DNA of 64,000 bases, from positions 124,001-188,000 of the forward strand of contig WTXG01000013.1 of NCBI GenBank assembly GCA_022496185.1. Direction: 5' to 3'. Position numbers and translations under genes: made by a program. Below, in pieces: positions 30,888 through 43,451 of this stretch. Under the pieces are notes generated by a model. It did not search any database, was not told where the DNA came from, and saw only the letters and a list, made by a program, of their open reading frames with translations. Position 1 is the first letter of the stretch; each line of letters opens with the position of its first letter. The stretch is from Multifurca ochricompacta. Taxonomy: Eukaryota > Basidiomycota > Agaricomycetes > Russulales > Russulaceae.

Positions 30888-31483
30888 TGTAATGCCTGGT
30901 GCAGGCGTACATCACGACATGTGATGAAGTTGCATAGCAAAACTATGAAGTCAAGTGTGCACTGTCTTTCAAGTACACAGAGGTCAGATGAGAAGTCAAT
31001 ACCAAGGAGCTAATCCCTTAGTACTGGTGAGCAGAGAAGTGCCAGAAGCACTGAGACAATTCAATGGTTGGGTCTTTAGAGATCACCCAGAAGGTAATGC
31101 ACCAAGTCGATTAAGAAGTCAAGTCTAAGGCATACAGGCTATCTAGGCAGGCCTTATATACATAATAGAGGTCAGAGTCTAAATCAGAGTAACGTACTTG
31201 ATGTATCAATGAAGTCGTAATCTAACCAAACGAAGAACGGAGTCAGGGTGGGCCAGGTGAGAATATACGTAGATGAATCTGGTATAGTTGCAATTCTGGT
31301 GGGAAAATACGTAAGAGTTCTTGTGTAAAGTATGAGTCAGAGATAAGCACAGCCCAGGTCAAAGATAAGGAACAAATATGTACAAAGGGAATCATAAACA
31401 TGATCAATGAAGGACAAATGGGGTCAAACAGCATGTCACATGGATGGAAAGAGAAATAAGATGACATAGCGGGGTTTGTAACA
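30888..31483 (-). mobile_element. Solo LTR, family LTR-C
   Basis: The 596-bp unit TGTAATGCC...TTTGTAACA lies inside LTR-A copy A3, with a perfect 5-bp duplication TGTCA (30883-30887 and 31484-31488). The minus strand carries TATATAAG near 31155. Its layout (TATA box, then a CTTGACTT block) resembles the Gyp-B LTR, but the sequence is clearly different, so it is probably a related Ty3/gypsy family. Confidence 0.9.
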
Positions 31484-32126
31484 TGTCATTTCCCCATTCG
31501 CCCCTGACCCTGGTGGGAATCCTCCCACACTGATATGACTCCTGTGGGGCTGCCCCACATGATTATGCTTCTGATAAGGCTTATCCTTATCATGGACTAT
31601 ATTTGGCATCTTATCTGCTATTGGATGATAAGGACTCTGACCCTGTTCCTGATTAGCTACAAACCAGACCCCCATACAGTATATAAGACCCTGTAGACAG
31701 TTTGTACACCCCTAGATTTGACCTCTTGGGCCTTCAGCCTAGAGATCTTAGACCCCAATACATCAGAAGCCTTTTCCCCCTCCTTTGTGCCTTTGAGATC
31801 CCTACAGGGACCCCCATTGCCTCTGGCAATGGGTGTATACCCTTCCTTTTAAACCCCTCTGCCATTCCCTAGGGCTCCAGTGTGCTTGGTGTGCTTCCAG
31901 CACAGCAACTGGGCCCTGTCCCCACTTAACAGCCTTAGGGGATTAGCTCCTTTTGGCTGGCTCATCCCGTCTCCCTCTGTGCTTGATTATAGCACCAAAC
32001 TTTAATCCATTCCGAAGCTAGACAGTGGCCTAGAGCCTAGCCTTATTATGCTAGGCTCCTGGCTGAGGTAATGGACCTGTGCCAACCCGTGCACATTGCA
32101 CATAGAATGCCCTGCTGAGCATTACA

Positions 32127-32614
32127 TTTGCCATACTATGGGTACAGGTACACCATGGGTCATATACCTGCAGGTAAGGGTAGATATTTACATTTCAAGT
32201 CTGATAGCCTAGAATAACATTGTACTACTTAAGCTATAATCCATTTGTCATCTGGCCATTCTTCATTGTTTTTGGTATCAGGTTGAGATGCTGCATACTT
32301 TAAATCAGCAGTCTCTACATAACCTGCCTTCATCCAAGCTCCCAAACATAGAAGAGCCTAAGTTGTATGCAATGGGACCACCAGGTCTGTATACAGTATC
32401 TACAATACATGTACTGTATAGTTTTTCTGTGGCTGGTGCAATGCCACATGCAGTGCCACCCTCATTGCCACCCTTCCAATTTCAGCTTACCTGCTCTGGC
32501 GGGTAAGGGTTGGGTGTCTGCAGGTAGGGGTCACATGAGGGGTATGAAGATGTGACCCTGACCCATACCCGCATGTACCCTGACCACATACCCAGCGGGT
32601 TGCACCTACCCATA
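32127..32614. repeat. Possible degenerate MITE next to LTR-A3
   Basis: The ends are loosely inverted: TTTGCCATACTATGGGTA on the left, and the reverse complement of the right end reads TTTGCTATGGGTAGG. Near the right end are GGGTATG and ACCCATACCC repeats like the subterminal repeats of hAT elements. No clear target duplication is visible. No coding region is supported. Confidence 0.35.
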
Positions 32615-33117
32615 GCAAACACTATCACAAGGTAATCAAGGTAATCAAGGTATACAGGTGTCAAGTCAAGATGTCACACAGCATGCAGCTGGTATGGATC
32701 AAGGCAACAAGTCTGGACATCACATGTGAAGTCAAGATATTCAGATAGCAAGGCAAGAGCCTTTGCTAGAGCCACTGGTGAGCCAAACTTTCCCAAGTCA
32801 CATACCTGAAGAGGGCTGAAGGGAAGTTCTTAAGGACCTTTGATTGGTACAAGGAGAACAGACTTAGTCTGTCCTTGGATTTATTGTAGTCCTTAAATAC
32901 AATGTAGCTACTATGAAGTCATAGTCTAGATGTAATGTACTATGATATCATACTAAGGTCACAAGGTCTATGACATCAAAAGAGAGGGGCATAGAAGAAA
33001 AAGGAGAAAATGTGAAACAGCAGCAAGAAAATGTCACATGTACCATACCTGTTTCTCACTTAGGAATGTAGAAATATCTCACAGCTGTATCTCCTACCTG
33101 AGCTGAACAAAAGCTAT
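32615..33117. other. Intergenic, 3' of the TPR-NLR gene
   Basis: AT-rich DNA with short GTCAAG and GTCACA repeats. I see no gene, LTR ends or RNA gene here. It would hold the 3' untranslated region of the minus-strand NLR that ends at 33118. Confidence 0.5.
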
Positions 33118-36100
33118 TTATGTCAGAATGGCCTGTCCCATCTTAGACAGGATTTCATTCAGAAACCTTTTATCCAACCTTTCCCATTCTGAAGCATGTG
33201 CTTTATTATGCATGGCAAGTGCCTTTTCAAGCATGTTTTTGGCATCTTCTAGTTGTGACCTCTCCATATGCACTTCACCTAGGCCATGCAAATCAGTCCC
33301 TTGTCCAAGGGCATTATTGGAAATCTCATGACATTTCAAGGCCTCTTTAAATGAGGCCTCTGCCTCATCCAGCCTTCTCAGCCTTAAATATGTGGTACCA
33401 AGTCCAGAGTGATCATTCCCTTGCCCTAGGACATCATTGGCAATATTGTGAAGCTCCAGGGCTTCTTTATATGAGGTCTCTGCTTCATTTAGCCTGTTCA
33501 GCCTTAAGTATGCATCCCCAAGTCCAGAGTGATCATTCCCCTGACTCAAGATACTATTGGAAATCTTGTGATATTTCAGGGCTTCTTTATATGATGCTTC
33601 TGCTTTATCTAGCCAGTTCAGCCTTAAATATGTGTCTCCAAGTCCCAAGTGATCATTCCCTTGCCACAGTGCATCATTGGCTATCTTGTGACATTTCAAA
33701 GCCTCTTTAAATGAGGCCTCTGCCTCATCCAGCCTGCTCAGCCTTAAATATGTGGTACCAAGTCCTTTGTGGTCATTCCCTTGACCAAGAACATCATGGG
33801 CAGCATTATGAGATTTTAATGCCTCTTTAAATGAGGCTTCTGCCTCATTCAATCTGCTCAATCTTAAATATGTCTCTCCAAGTCCTCTGTGATCATTCCC
33901 CTGACCCAGAATACTGTTGGCAATCTTGTGAAGCTTTAATGCCTTTTGATATGTAATTTCTGCCTTATCCAAAGCATTTTGTAATCGATAAAGTTCACTA
34001 AGATTTGTTAAAATTCCTGCATGTAGGAGGTCATTATTAAATTGGCTTGATGAGCACAGGCTCTCTGCTTCTTGCACTTTCAATTTTGCTTTTTCAAAGT
34101 CACTGGCAAAGTAGTGCAGCCTTCCCCATGTCTGAAGGCACCTTATTAACATTGATGTGGTACCCTGCCTCTGTTGTAAGGTTTCAACAGTTTGGCTGAT
34201 CAATTTATCTGAAAGATCTCCTATGCCAGCATGAAAATGTGTAAATTTGTCAATGGCATCAACTAGCTTTGACATATTCCCATAGTTTGACTTTAGAAGA
34301 TCAATTAGGATAGCTTTTGTGTTATTCACTTCTAGCACCATCTCAGCATGCTTCTTGGGCTGTGCTTTAGATGGATCAGAAGATGCCAGGTTAATGTAGA
34401 AGCCCTGAAGAGAATGTTTATCTTTTGATGATATGAACTCCTGTTCATTACAGAAGTGACGGATGATTGGATGAGTTTGATATCTCTCCCCAATTACATG
34501 CACCAGGCTGCACTGCTGTAGCACATGCAAACTTGACAGAATATCCATACCAGCAAGTGTCTCTTCAAATCTCTCCAGCTGTTCTGTATGTATCCCATCT
34601 GGTAACATGCTAAGAACTCCAAGTAGGTTCTTAGCAGATGGATTAGCTCTCATCCTGCCACTATCAATAGATAGTTGTATGGAATATTCAAGATTAAACA
34701 GCCTGTGTGTCTGGCCTCTTTGAATAAGCCCTGTCTGCTTTTTATGCCACCCCGTTAATAGCAATCCAGGTGATGTTGTTTGAGCAAGATGGGCCAACAA
34801 GTTGACAGCAAGTGGGATATAATCAACAGCTTTGATGAGTTCCCTGGCAGAGTCATCATAATTGCCTGTGATCTGTTCCCATACTCCCCTAGCAGCATCA
34901 TGAGTGAGCGTTGTTAATGGAGGCAGGAAAGGCTGTGTCCAGTGTGTCTGAGCTGGCCGCACTGTTCCCCGCATGGTGATAATCAAAGTTACATGATGGA
35001 GCTCTGTGATCCTGGATAGGAGCACCTCAACAGACTCTGTCACATCACTGGCCTGATCCCAGGGTGACTCAAAGTTATCAAGACAAAGAATGGTATCCTC
35101 TGAATTCAACTTGGCATAGATATGAGACCAGGAAGCATTTGAGCCTCCATCCAAGACACCAAGTGTCTTTGCAAGTTCAACCAAAAGAGCGCCAGATGAG
35201 AAGACTGATTCACAGGCAACAAAATATCGAGCATTTCCAAAATGCTCTTGAACACGGGAGTGAGTGAGCACCGCATTTCCAAGGGCAGTTTTGCCATAAC
35301 CACCAGGTCCTAGGATCGCGATACGGGCAGGACGAGATCCAATTCCAGTAAAAATCATGTCAAGAATCACAGCAAGTTCGGTATCGCGCCCAAAGAATAT
35401 TTGAGGTGACCGTGGCCCCTGTGATATGGATCTGAGTAATTGTTAGTGCATAGACACAGAAGGATTGTCAACAAGAAACGCCTACGTGATGGTATTGGAT
35501 GGACCCGACAGACCAGCGGGTGTGACCTATCAGACTTAAGAGAATTGCTACAGCTTTTCCTAGCGGCACGCCTACCTTGCGTCTCTCAACGATTTGTTCA
35601 AAACGAGCGTCCAGGGCCAACTTGGCCTGGAGGTCAAGTATTAGGTGAGCAACACAAATAACAAATCGAGGATTGACCTGGAATGTTTGAAGCACATGTG
35701 AAAGCTCGCCATCATATTGCTTGACGTTTCGTAGCAAATCTTTACGCAGAAGAACCTTCCTAACACGTCCTATTTCCATACTTTGCTTAAGCGACCTTTC
35801 GATCCCGTACAATTCACTTGCATACGATGAGCCAATGATAAACCATCATAAATATAGGGCATACTTCTGAAGGGCTTTCAGGATTGTTCGAAGACCGGGA
35901 GGGAGATCATTTTCTTCCATATTGTATTTCACGCATGACTCCCCAACATTGACAACGAGGCTGGCGACTGTTCCGAGTTTACGCATCACAATATCCCACT
36001 CTTCCTTGTGCTGTTTTACGTCCTGTCAAAAAATAGTTAGTACAAAAAGTCATTGAGAAAGAACAAATAACCAGATGCTCACAGCTCGCATGGTAAGAAC

Positions 36101-36391
36101 TTGGAGTAGGAGGCCAGCAACTGGAGAAATGTAGGGTATCTTTGCCATCAGAGAGCTTGCCTCCTTCAACACCGTAAGAGAAGTCTCGATAGTGGTCATC
36201 GAAGTATCAACAGGTCCTCCGATCAGCCCGGATGAGGCGGGATTGAGGCGGGCAGCTAGATATGACAGATCGATCGATGAGCTAAAGCACACATCAAGAG
36301 AGATATACTTACAGACTGGTTGATTGCCGCTAGATGATGTATAAAAAACCCTGTATATTTTTTTCCTGAATGAGGACGATTTAGGTTGCAT
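33118..36391 (-). CDS. NLR/STAND receptor: helical N-domain, NB-ARC-type NTPase, seven TPRs
   Basis: A seven-exon model joins to 2955 nt with no internal stop (984 residues): 36391-36313, 36255-36083, 36022-35865, 35816-35678, 35626-35576, 35526-35486 and 35431-33118. All introns are GT-AG and 48-60 nt. Residues 1-230 form an alpha-helical domain common in Agaricomycete STAND proteins (IPYISPVAGLLLQVL, GESCVKYNMEENDLPP). The P-loop GPGGYGKT lies at 255-262, the Walker B-like LCLDNFE at 329-335 and LIITMRG near 359-368, followed by a winged-helix-like part. Residues about 682-962 are seven 40-residue TPRs. NLRs are NTP-driven switches in fungal non-self recognition; the ligand is unknown. The first exon and the 41-nt sixth exon are the least certain. 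Confidence 0.88.
33181..34020 (-). repeat. Seven 120-bp repeats encoding TPRs of the NLR
   Basis: Repeats begin in register at 34020, 33900, 33780, 33660, 33540, 33420 and 33300 on the minus strand. Repeats 2-6 share GNDHxGLG, TYLRL, EAEASFKEALK and LGQ and are strikingly similar at the DNA level. The first and last are divergent. Variation is concentrated at a few positions, as expected for a repeat array under homogenisation with selection on exposed residues. Confidence 0.92.
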
Positions 36392-37972
36392 GTTTCAATT
36401 CGACTTTGTAGTAGCTGGTAGATGTTTGTGTTCTGGTAGAACGAGAGAGCGTCGTCGCGTAAACACACTGCCCAAAAGCAAACGTGATATGTGACCCGTG
36501 ACCCGTGACCCGTGACCATGTTACCGGTGATAAGTCACCTACCAGGTTTCTCGCCCCCAGTCCGCCGTTTCTGATTTGCATCAGGGTTAGAGTGACTGAA
36601 AAGTCGTGTTATTCTGTCTTGACCATTCTTCTGGCATCTTTCACTTCTGCTGCCAAATTTTCACCTGCGCAGTCTACACTTTGAGCAGTTCACACTTGTG
36701 CATTCACATTTACACGTCTCCACCAACCCAATCAAACAGCTACTCACTTATCCCCCGTACACTATCCCAATATGGTTCGAAATACTGACATGCAACAATA
36801 AAGCAGCCATAGGTCTTGATGGTCAATGATGGCGAGAGCACGCATACATTTCAAGTTGGCAATCAATTCACACCCTCATCAACGCAAGCGAGTCTCAAGG
36901 AAATTAGCCTTCTGCTTTATCTCTACCGTCACTATAAGGTCGTCCGTTGGTCCGAGTCGTATCTTCGTTGGAGTAGTAGTGGGCCAATTTTGGTAAGCTC
37001 CTTACTAGTACTAGTATCGTGATTTTACCTTGTTCGTTCATTTCCCTTTTTTTCCACTCAGGCGTTGTCACACAATTGACAATTTTCACGTCCAGTGTCG
37101 TTGCATTGCTCTACGCATATCCCCCTCGGGTATTCGCGGGAAATTAATTCACACCTATGACGGAGCTTGGCGCTCGCACAAGCCCACTGATGTAGGGGTG
37201 ATCAACCGCATAGCAGGAGAGTAGGCCATTGTCGGGACTTACGTATGATGTATTATTATTCCCCAGGATTCAAATAACTCTTGAATGATGGCACGTCCTT
37301 GATTCTATACGTTCTATAGTGATAGTTGCAGTCAAACCCCTTGTCCTGTCTTCGCATTAGGCTTTGAGAATCTGGAGAGTTAAAATGGTTCAGACCCAAT
37401 GTAATGTAATGATCAAGAAATGGCATACCATGGAATGGATCATGCCATGGTGTTACCACCTCGACAATAAATCAATTAACTGATGCACTTAAGATTATCT
37501 TATCACATAGATCAAGTCCCCCATTGTACTAGTAGCCACGCGACTTGGGCAAAACCTTGAAGCATGTTCCAATAAAGTCGATTTATTTTTTCAAAAAAGT
37601 AGAAGGCATGCAATGCTGCTTCACAGCTTTATGCTTTTTGATATAACACTCTTACCAGTATTTGAGGACAATTTATCTGTATATTTTTTACTTCAGTTTT
37701 GACCACTCATAACTGAAGAGATCTTTTAGTTAATTTAATTAACGAGTAGCCTGCCTCGCTTAGGTAGCTTATTTATCTCCATCCAGCTGCGTTCCAACAA
37801 CTAAGACGTTGATTTCATACATATATCTGCTGCGTTCGACACATGTATACATAACCATACAACTAAATTCTGCAAAAGAGCCCTAACGTCATGGATGGAG
37901 GGGGGAGGTTGTGGAAGGGTGAAGGGAGTAGGACGGGGAAGGGCCTATATATATGCATATATATTTATATTA
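36392..37972. other. Intergenic region between the NLR and the oxygenase
   Basis: The upstream region of the NLR and the 3' side of the oxygenase. It contains a short 9-bp GTGACCCGT array at about 36490-36517. A plus-strand open stretch (36816-37000, then after a possible GT-AG intron 37064-37224, ending DVGVINRIAGE) could be a gene remnant I cannot identify. A 67-codon minus-strand frame at 37256-37459 is likewise unassigned. Confidence 0.4.
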
Positions 37973-39752
37973 TTACACGTATATCTGCTCACGGAAACCA
38001 GGCAAAATCTGGGCAGTGCGGTGTTCCTTATCCTCGATGGTTACATCCTTGCGACGCTGCCATTTCTGCTTGGCGAATGTCCAAGCTAGATAGAGAAAGA
38101 GAGAGGGGGGGGTAGGTGTTAGTAAGGGATCGGTGGTGTGTGAGATGAGGGGAGCTTACCCTCGACCGTCGGCGTGGGATTACCACTCTTCTCAAACTCG
38201 TTTTGGGTGAATCCTTCGCGCTGCAGAACGGGAGACTCTGCGACCGTTTTCAAAACGACGTCGTTGTGCGGGCTAAGATGGATGGACGTAGAAGTCGTGA
38301 AGTTAGTGGACTAGACTTGTCTTGTGCCCCAGGGGGGGAGGAGAAACAATTTCTCACCGGGAGAAGTAGAGAAGGCCGAGGCGGTCCACGTGTTGTTGAT
38401 CCTTCGGAGGCGCGACGACACTAAGAATTGGATTTAAAAAAAAAGGAATGCAGTGCAGAGGGAGGATGACCCGGGGGCGAGGGGGTTTTGGCGGACGTAC
38501 CGGTGGATGGTGCTCTTGACGTAGCCGCCAGTCAAGAATGAGATGGCGTCGCACGCGTTCACAGTCAAGGTGGCATCCTGGGGCTTCACCCATTTCCACT
38601 CATTGTGGACCGGATCACGGATCTGGAGTGCCGCGACGGGTTGACGGAAGAGGAGCGTGAAGCTGCCGAGATCTGCCAGAAAAGCGTGACCATTGAGCGT
38701 GACTGGGTACTCGAATTTGGGCATGAAAAGAGATACACGTACCGGTGTGGCCGCGGACCCATTTATTGCCAAGGGCTTCGTTTTCCTCTGAGCTGAACTT
38801 GGTATACTTCATGTACCGGAGATGGTCCTCGCTCTTCACTTCGTACTTGTGGATGTTGCGGAAGTAATCCTCCGGGAGCTCGAGAGCGATGGCCAGAAGG
38901 GTGTGGAGAGGGTCCAGCACCTCCGAGTGAAGCAGCTGAAGGGTGTTGAATGTTGTGATCACCCATATAAAAACAAAAAAATTAAGCGACGGTGACATAC
39001 CTTGGCGAACTGCTCGATCTCCTCAATGTTATCTTGAATGAGCTGGGGTGGTTATGCTTGAAGTCGCCGTTGAACTCTACAAGACATTGAGACGAAGTCA
39101 TGATTGACGGACGGAGGGGATGTTAGTAACGCACTCGGGATATTGTAGATCTCCACACGATCCCTGATGCCCGACTTTTCATCAAGACTAAGCTCCCAGT
39201 GAGCTCGGGGACAGAGACAGAAGAAGTATGACGAGCGGAAGCGCACTCACATACGGCGGCCGGCGGGGACATAGCCGTTAAATTGACCCTGATCTAAGAT
39301 TATATCGCGCATATAATTTAATGATTGACGCGCGTGAGGGATGAACGCACCTAAGCCTTCCGGAACGTATTTGAGTTTCTCTTCCAGAGGAAGCTCGTAA
39401 AGTTCCCTGCCAACGGAGAACTGGCGGTTGACTGCCTCTTGGGAGATGTTGAAGTTCTTGACGTAGAAGAAACCCTTCTCGCGGAGGGCTTTGATGAGGA
39501 ACTGGGCGAGTTCATGCTTACCCTCGGAAGTATTATATTTAGAAAGGTCAAGAGTGATGAGCTCTGCCCAGTCGAGATTTTCCTACAAATTTTTAGGGTT
39601 AGAAAGACCTTCTGAGCGATTTGATACTGCTGATTCTACTGACCTTTGTCTCTGGGACAAAAGTATAAGAACCTGGAAGTAGTGAAGTGTGGTTAGTGGT
39701 GGTCAGCTGACTTGTCGGGCCGTTACGGACCGAGAGAAACTTGGCCGGGCAT
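37973..39752 (-). CDS. Non-haem Fe(II)/2-oxoglutarate-dependent oxygenase (isopenicillin N synthase-like)
   Basis: An intron-rich gene from ATG at 39752 to TAA at 37973-37975, in roughly nine exons. The N-terminal DIOX_N-type part reads LAQFLIKALREKGFFYVKNF. After an intron, GHTDLGSFTLLF supplies the HxD iron ligands, NACDAISFLTGGYVKSTIHRV the distal His, and DRLGLLYFSRP the region holding the 2-oxoglutarate-binding Arg. It ends with a family-typical tail (WTFAKQKWQRRKDV). Such enzymes hydroxylate or oxidise small molecules using O2; the substrate is unknown. One apparent single-base deletion in a C run near 39045-39050 (FNGDFKHNHP then QDNIEEIEQFAK) breaks the frame and may be a sequencing error. 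It is divergent from the transporter gene at 40361. Confidence 0.8.
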
Positions 39753-40360
39753 GGTTTGTGGTTGTGGTGGTGGTGGTTGTGATACGATGTGAGTGTCCTC
39801 GTACGACGACGACGACGACAACGACGAATATGAATACGAATGAATTGAACCAAGCCAATTTATACTCGCTTTCCCGTTTCCGGGTAAACCAATGCTAATT
39901 TGTTTGTGGCTTCAATGATGTCACATCATACCACCTCATTTCGCTTCTCGATGGCGTATTCACTAGTCTTGAGGTCATCTGAGCCTACTGACGTGCGATT
40001 GTCTAACTTTCCTTCTTTTTCCTTCGTTTCCCTCTCCCTCTCTTCTATCTTTCCTTCAGGTCATCATCGGCATTGGCGGTATCCTCAAATTGCGTTATTC
40101 CTCAATCAATCACCCCCAATTATACTCCCGGCTCGGTCGGGATCTCTTATCAATGTCTATCAGTCGGAGGCTAATAATTGGTGCCATGAACAACCTAAAT
40201 GATGCGATAAAAAAGGTACAGGTACATCATCCTGCTAATTGATCTCTCCCTCATAATTTTCAATCCGAAAAACCTGGCTTAAAACTCGTCGGCGAACAAA
40301 ACACCATTCTTCCCCCCTCCCAGTGACAGTACAGCTTCTCGGTATCCACGTCTTACCGCG
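39753..40360. promoter_or_regulatory. Shared upstream region of the oxygenase and transporter genes
   Basis: About 608 bp separate the two divergent start codons. It contains a GACGAC microsatellite (about 39802-39826), a GGTGGTGGT run, and TC-rich tracts near 40005-40055 that resemble fungal core-promoter pyrimidine stretches. Shared control of the two genes is an inference from position only. Confidence 0.45.
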
Positions 40361-43038
40361 ATGAGTAACGCCAAGCAGGAGTCTCGTCCTTGGTCAAGTT
40401 ATATCTGGTGCATCTCTTTCTTTCTCTTGCGTTCACTCGATAGTTCCTTATTCAATCGTCCAAAAAAAACAGGGATAGCTGGAACAAGTCACCGGAGGAG
40501 CGCAAATTCTTGAGACGACTGGACGCCTGCCTGATCACATACGCAGCCCTCTCCTACTTTAGCAAGTACCTTGACCAACAAAATGTTACTGTCAGTATTC
40601 ACCTTCTTTCGTGGATGTGTTCTTTTGACGCATACGACCGTATATTGGCCGCATAGAATGCCTATGTCTCCGGGATGAAAGAGGAGTGCGTTCAAATTCA
40701 AATCCTCTATACTATTTCTGACCACGTGGCCGCGAATAAGTCTTCACCTTCACGGCAACCAACTCAATTATATCACGACTTCATGGACAGTAGGATATGT
40801 GATTGGACAGATTCCCTCAAAGTGGGCCATTCTTGCTTTTCGTTTTGCGATAGATATCCGTTATCTCACATGTTACGTAGCATGTTGATTACCCGCGTCC
40901 GACCTTCAATATGGGTAAGTCGGCTGTTGTGTCTATTTTTCAAAGAGATCATCCATTTATTCACACCACTACCAGATTCCTGCCATGGAGCTGTTATGGA
41001 GCGTCCTCACCATGTGCCTTGCTACGAGCAAGAACTTCACGCAAGTCTGCGCATTACGTTTTCTAGTCGGGTTGGCCGAGTCAACATTCTATCCCGCTAT
41101 CCAGGTTAGTCTAAAGTCCAGAACCACGCTTACGTGCCATTGGCTTACGGTCAATATCCATCCCTGCCCAGTACGTTATCGGTAGTTGGTATAAAAAGGA
41201 AGAACTAGCGAAGAGATCTTGCATTTTTCATGTAAGGGGAATGACTCAGTCACCAAATTCCCGGGCTGAGGATTATGTTTTGATAGACGGCCAGTGCTGT
41301 GGGCCCCATGGTTAGCGGGTTCTTACAGGCGGTAAATGAACGACTTTATCACTAACACAATCAATGCTCACGTGCATTATTGATAGGGCGTCTACAACGG
41401 TCTCAATGGCAAAGGTGGTCTCGCCGGGTGGAAATGTGATTCTTCACTGGACGTCTTCTCCCCACCGAGTGTGAGCTTGACGTTTTTCCAGGGCTCTTTT
41501 TGATCGATGGCGTCATCACCATTCCTATTGCATTACTCGGTTCCTCATAATGCCAGACCTGCCTACGACGACCAAGCCATCCATCTTTTATACGCAGGAG
41601 CAGCTCGACATCGCCAAGAAGCGTATGGATTCCGTGGGAAGGAAACCTCCAGCACACTTTACCAAAAAGAAGGTGCGACGTTCGTCATTGAAAGGCTGAC
41701 GGCCGCAACATTTAACGGCGAATGCGTTGGTATAGGTGCTCGGCTTCTTTTCCACATGGCATATATACGCCCTTGTGCCGCGTGAGTCCCTTATAAATAC
41801 TACTCCTGAATCGACGCTGAGTCTGGTTGTTGACAAATCCAGTTTACGTCCTTGTATGTTATCGTTATCCTGTTTCTAAGGTGACCTGGCATTGATTGTG
41901 TCCTTCAGTTCAACAAATGGCAACGGCGGCTCATCCTCTATGATTTTCTGGTCAGGTTCACGCGCATTTAATGAGTCCCCTGGCTGACGCGTAATTATAG
42001 GCTCAAGAGTTTCAACAAGCCAGGGCACATTGTTTATACAATAGGGCAGATTAATACATACCCCCTGGGAAATATATTCAACGCAGATTGTTACGAGTGA
42101 GCCTCAGTTCTTATCTTGATCTTTGCAGAAGATTTGAGCGTCTATGTGTAGCTTTAATATATGCTTGGTGGAGTGACGCCATCATGGCTCGCTGGCCACC
42201 GATATTATTGGCCGGCGTAAGTACCGAAATGATGTTTTATACTCGCACTCATCCCAGACAGACATGGTCTTTAATCACCTACGCTGTTCTGGCAGCTACC
42301 CCAGTATACTCTCACATCTCCCGGTACGTCCCTGATCGACCTGCCTGCTTATTAAAAGTACTGACCCAAGCGCTCCCAGCCGGTGGACGTTCTACTACTT
42401 TGTAAGAGAAACACCTTGTCTCTCAGTGGGCCATCTTCTGGACTAAAGCATCAGACTGGTTGCATGGGAGGCTTATCCGGCTTGATAATGGCATGGGTCA
42501 ACGAACTTAATAGTCATGACAACGAGAGTACGTGACCCTCCACCGGAATTTATAGTAAAGTGGACCGGGATTGATGGCGTACATCAGAACGGGCATTCAT
42601 TGTCGCGTCCTGCAACATGTGGGCATACGTTGTCCAAGCCTGGCTACCCCTGTGAGATCATTTTCGTCGCCTTTGTCATTATCATCTGATGTCGCCTTGA
42701 AAGTGTTATATTCCCTCAGGTAGAGCAGCCTACGTAAGTGTCTGCACATTATTTTTCCTGGCCGGGTTCTCATTTAATGAATGATGCACCCTTTGCCAGA
42801 GTTTCAAGGGAAACGTGACGACTGCATGCATCAATTTTCGATGAGTGCGTAGGACCTAGTCATTCACAACCCGAAGCCTCGCTTATACCCAATATTTATC
42901 TATTCCATTATAGTCGTTGTGGCTTTGACGACACGATACTTGCAGCGTCGTGACGAGCGCCGGGTAGTGGCCGCTTTCAGAGGAGGCGAGGAGAGAGGTA
43001 ACGAAACACTCGATGACGTCACAGGAAGATGGTGTTGA
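40361..43038 (+). pseudogene. Major facilitator superfamily transporter (allantoate/vitamin permease-like)
   Basis: An intron-rich gene from ATG 40361 to TGA 43036-43038. Exons recover a typical fungal anion:cation symporter sequence: WNKSPEERKFLRRLDACLITYAAL, YLDQQNVTNAYVSGMK, TSWTVGYVIGQIPS, ITRVRPSIWIPAMELLWSV, FLVGLAESTFYPAIQ, QINTYPLGN, LIYAWWSDAIMARWPP and EERAFIVASCNMWAYVVQAW-like segments. The exons are separated by short GT-AG introns. At least two single-base frame breaks (near 41541 and 41915) and one near 42075 prevent a continuous reading frame. Members take up vitamins, allantoate or similar acids; the substrate here is unknown. It may be a decayed gene or a real gene with assembly indels. 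Confidence 0.75.
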
Positions 43039-43451
43039 GAGTGAGAGTGTGAAGGGAATTGATCTCAAGAAGCAGGCTCACGAGCAGGTTTCTGATGTTT
43101 TGATTTGAATGAACCTTGAACCTGTTTTCTTGTGTGTCTGTGTGACGACAAAGGGTGACGACTCTTCTTTTTGTGTTTGTCGCCGTCCGTGCGGGGGCCA
43201 CTTTTTTCGTTTTATCGATAGGCGAAAGGCGAAACACCTCACACAATTTGCCACAACTATCGCTTTTTCCACAAAATGTATGTGTCGACACGTTCTTAGC
43301 GATGCCACTCACAACCATGCTAAGGTGCCTACCCTCACCTGCAATTAATGATATAAAAATGATACTGTCTTAGCCTATCCCTTCCTCATCCACAAAGAGT
43401 TTTCCCCTCACTCACAGACTTGAGCCAGCTAAAAAAAACGACAACAACAAA
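43039..43451. other. Intergenic
   Basis: About 400 bp between the transporter end and the next start. Overlapping short frames exist on both strands but none has recognisable features. A poly-A/T-rich stretch and a C-rich CTCATCCACAAAG segment precede the next gene. Confidence 0.4.

Larger units (their letters stand above)
18941..32126 (+). mobile_element. LTR-A copy A3, split by element 5 and LTR-C
   Basis: The LTR-A sequence is in three pieces: 18941-19108, 30449-30887 and 31484-32126. Removing element 5 (with its TGCTG duplication) and LTR-C (TGTCA duplication) leaves one TGTTACAACC...CATTACA unit homologous to 13461-14766. TATATAAG near 31679 gives the plus strand. The outer flanks TGGAT (18936-18940) and TTTGC (32127-32131) do not match, and the two sides are unrelated (integrase of element 4 on the left, other DNA on the right). 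The LTR therefore marks a rearrangement breakpoint or a deletion. Confidence 0.88.
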
